From Ensifer sp. WSM1721 (GTDB lineage Bacteria; Pseudomonadota; Alphaproteobacteria; Rhizobiales; Rhizobiaceae): a stretch of 64,000 nt of DNA. Under the pieces are notes generated by a model. That model was not told the DNA's origin. It made no database searches and saw only the letters and a program-made list of their open reading frames with translations. Positions 63,748 through 64,000 of the stretch are shown in pieces (position 1 is the stretch's first letter; each line of letters opens with the position of its first letter). The DNA is taken from the NCBI RefSeq assembly GCF_000513895.2, contig NZ_CP165782.1, positions 2,480,001 through 2,544,000 on the forward strand. Direction: 5' to 3'. Both the position numbers and the translations under genes were made by a program.

Positions 63748-64000
63748 AAAGCCGCCGCCGAAGGTCGCGTTCCGGCGACACGGTCTACGGCTGCCTGCCT
63801 CGTCGACGAAAAGCCTGTTCTTCGCCGTCGCGCGGGATGGATTTTCTCGTGATATCAGCTAGATGAACGTTCACGTGATCGCGGCCGTCCCCATCCGTGG
63901 ACCGCATCATTCTGGTCGTGCAGCACGATGATTATGTCGTAGACAGGCTCAAGTCGCGGCGCCGCAGGCTCTAATATCCGGCTTCAAAACTAACCAGGGT

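Noticed and set aside
63897..63974. 25-codon GTG-started frame near the right edge
   Set aside because: Too short, no ribosome-binding site and no recognisable family.

Overview
The window is typical alphaproteobacterial (Rhizobiales) chromosome: GC-rich, densely coded, with many ATGA/TAATG overlaps and mosaic palindromic intergenic elements of the kind described in Rhizobium/Sinorhizobium. Gene content and order (urease cluster with extra accessory genes, livHMGF, polyamine-type ABC operons, agmatinase, caa3-type oxidase) match what I remember of the Sinorhizobium (Ensifer) meliloti group. That assignment is from memory, not from a search. I saw no rRNA, tRNA, CRISPR array, prophage or intact insertion sequence.

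Layout. 1-4.6 kb: the end of a small membrane protein, a cupin gene, and a divergent NitT/TauT-type ABC importer (ATPase, two permeases, THI5/NMT1-like binding protein). 5.1-9.7 kb: an RND efflux pair (adaptor plus pump). 9.8-18.0 kb: a 13-gene minus-strand urease cluster in transcription order ureD, ureA, DUF1272, ureB, LprI-like, sialyltransferase-like protein, ureC, TIGR02117 protein, peroxiredoxin, ABM monooxygenase, ureE, ureF, ureG. 18.2-20.9 kb: a 2-hydroxyacid dehydrogenase, a Tat-exported alpha/beta hydrolase and a divergent OhrR-type MarR regulator, with three operator-like repeats between the last two. 21.3-26.8 kb: a branched-chain amino acid importer (livH-M-G-F, a small membrane protein, and the binding protein). 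27.3-32.4 kb: cysQ, an SDR, and a quinone/catechol-detoxification-like group (dioxygenase-esterase fusion, FMN reductase, MhqO-like dioxygenase).

32.5-50.7 kb is rich in polyamine and amine functions: a nitrilase-type amidase at the end of a PotABCD-like operon, agmatinase, LysR regulator, aminotransferase, EamA exporter, aldehyde dehydrogenase, metallo-beta-lactamase-fold hydrolase and a second PotABCD-like operon with a divergent TetR regulator. It ends with a SnoaL-like protein, a 49-residue membrane protein and a transglutaminase-like protein that lacks its expected catalytic residues. 51.0-58.6 kb: a PuuB-like FAD oxidase divergent from an operon of GntR regulator, cystathionine beta-lyase-like PLP enzyme and a complete CUT1-type ABC importer. 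58.8-63.7 kb: a soluble cytochrome c and a caa3-type cytochrome c oxidase operon (II, I, two III-like subunits, IV).

As a whole the region is about nitrogen acquisition (urea, branched-chain amino acids, polyamines), chemical stress defence (RND pump, peroxiredoxin, quinone detoxification, OhrR) and respiration. The most interesting observations are a GT29 sialyltransferase-like protein inside the urease cluster, an MhqO/MhqD-type gene fusion, a probable transglutaminase pseudoenzyme, and the triple operator array upstream of the OhrR-like gene.
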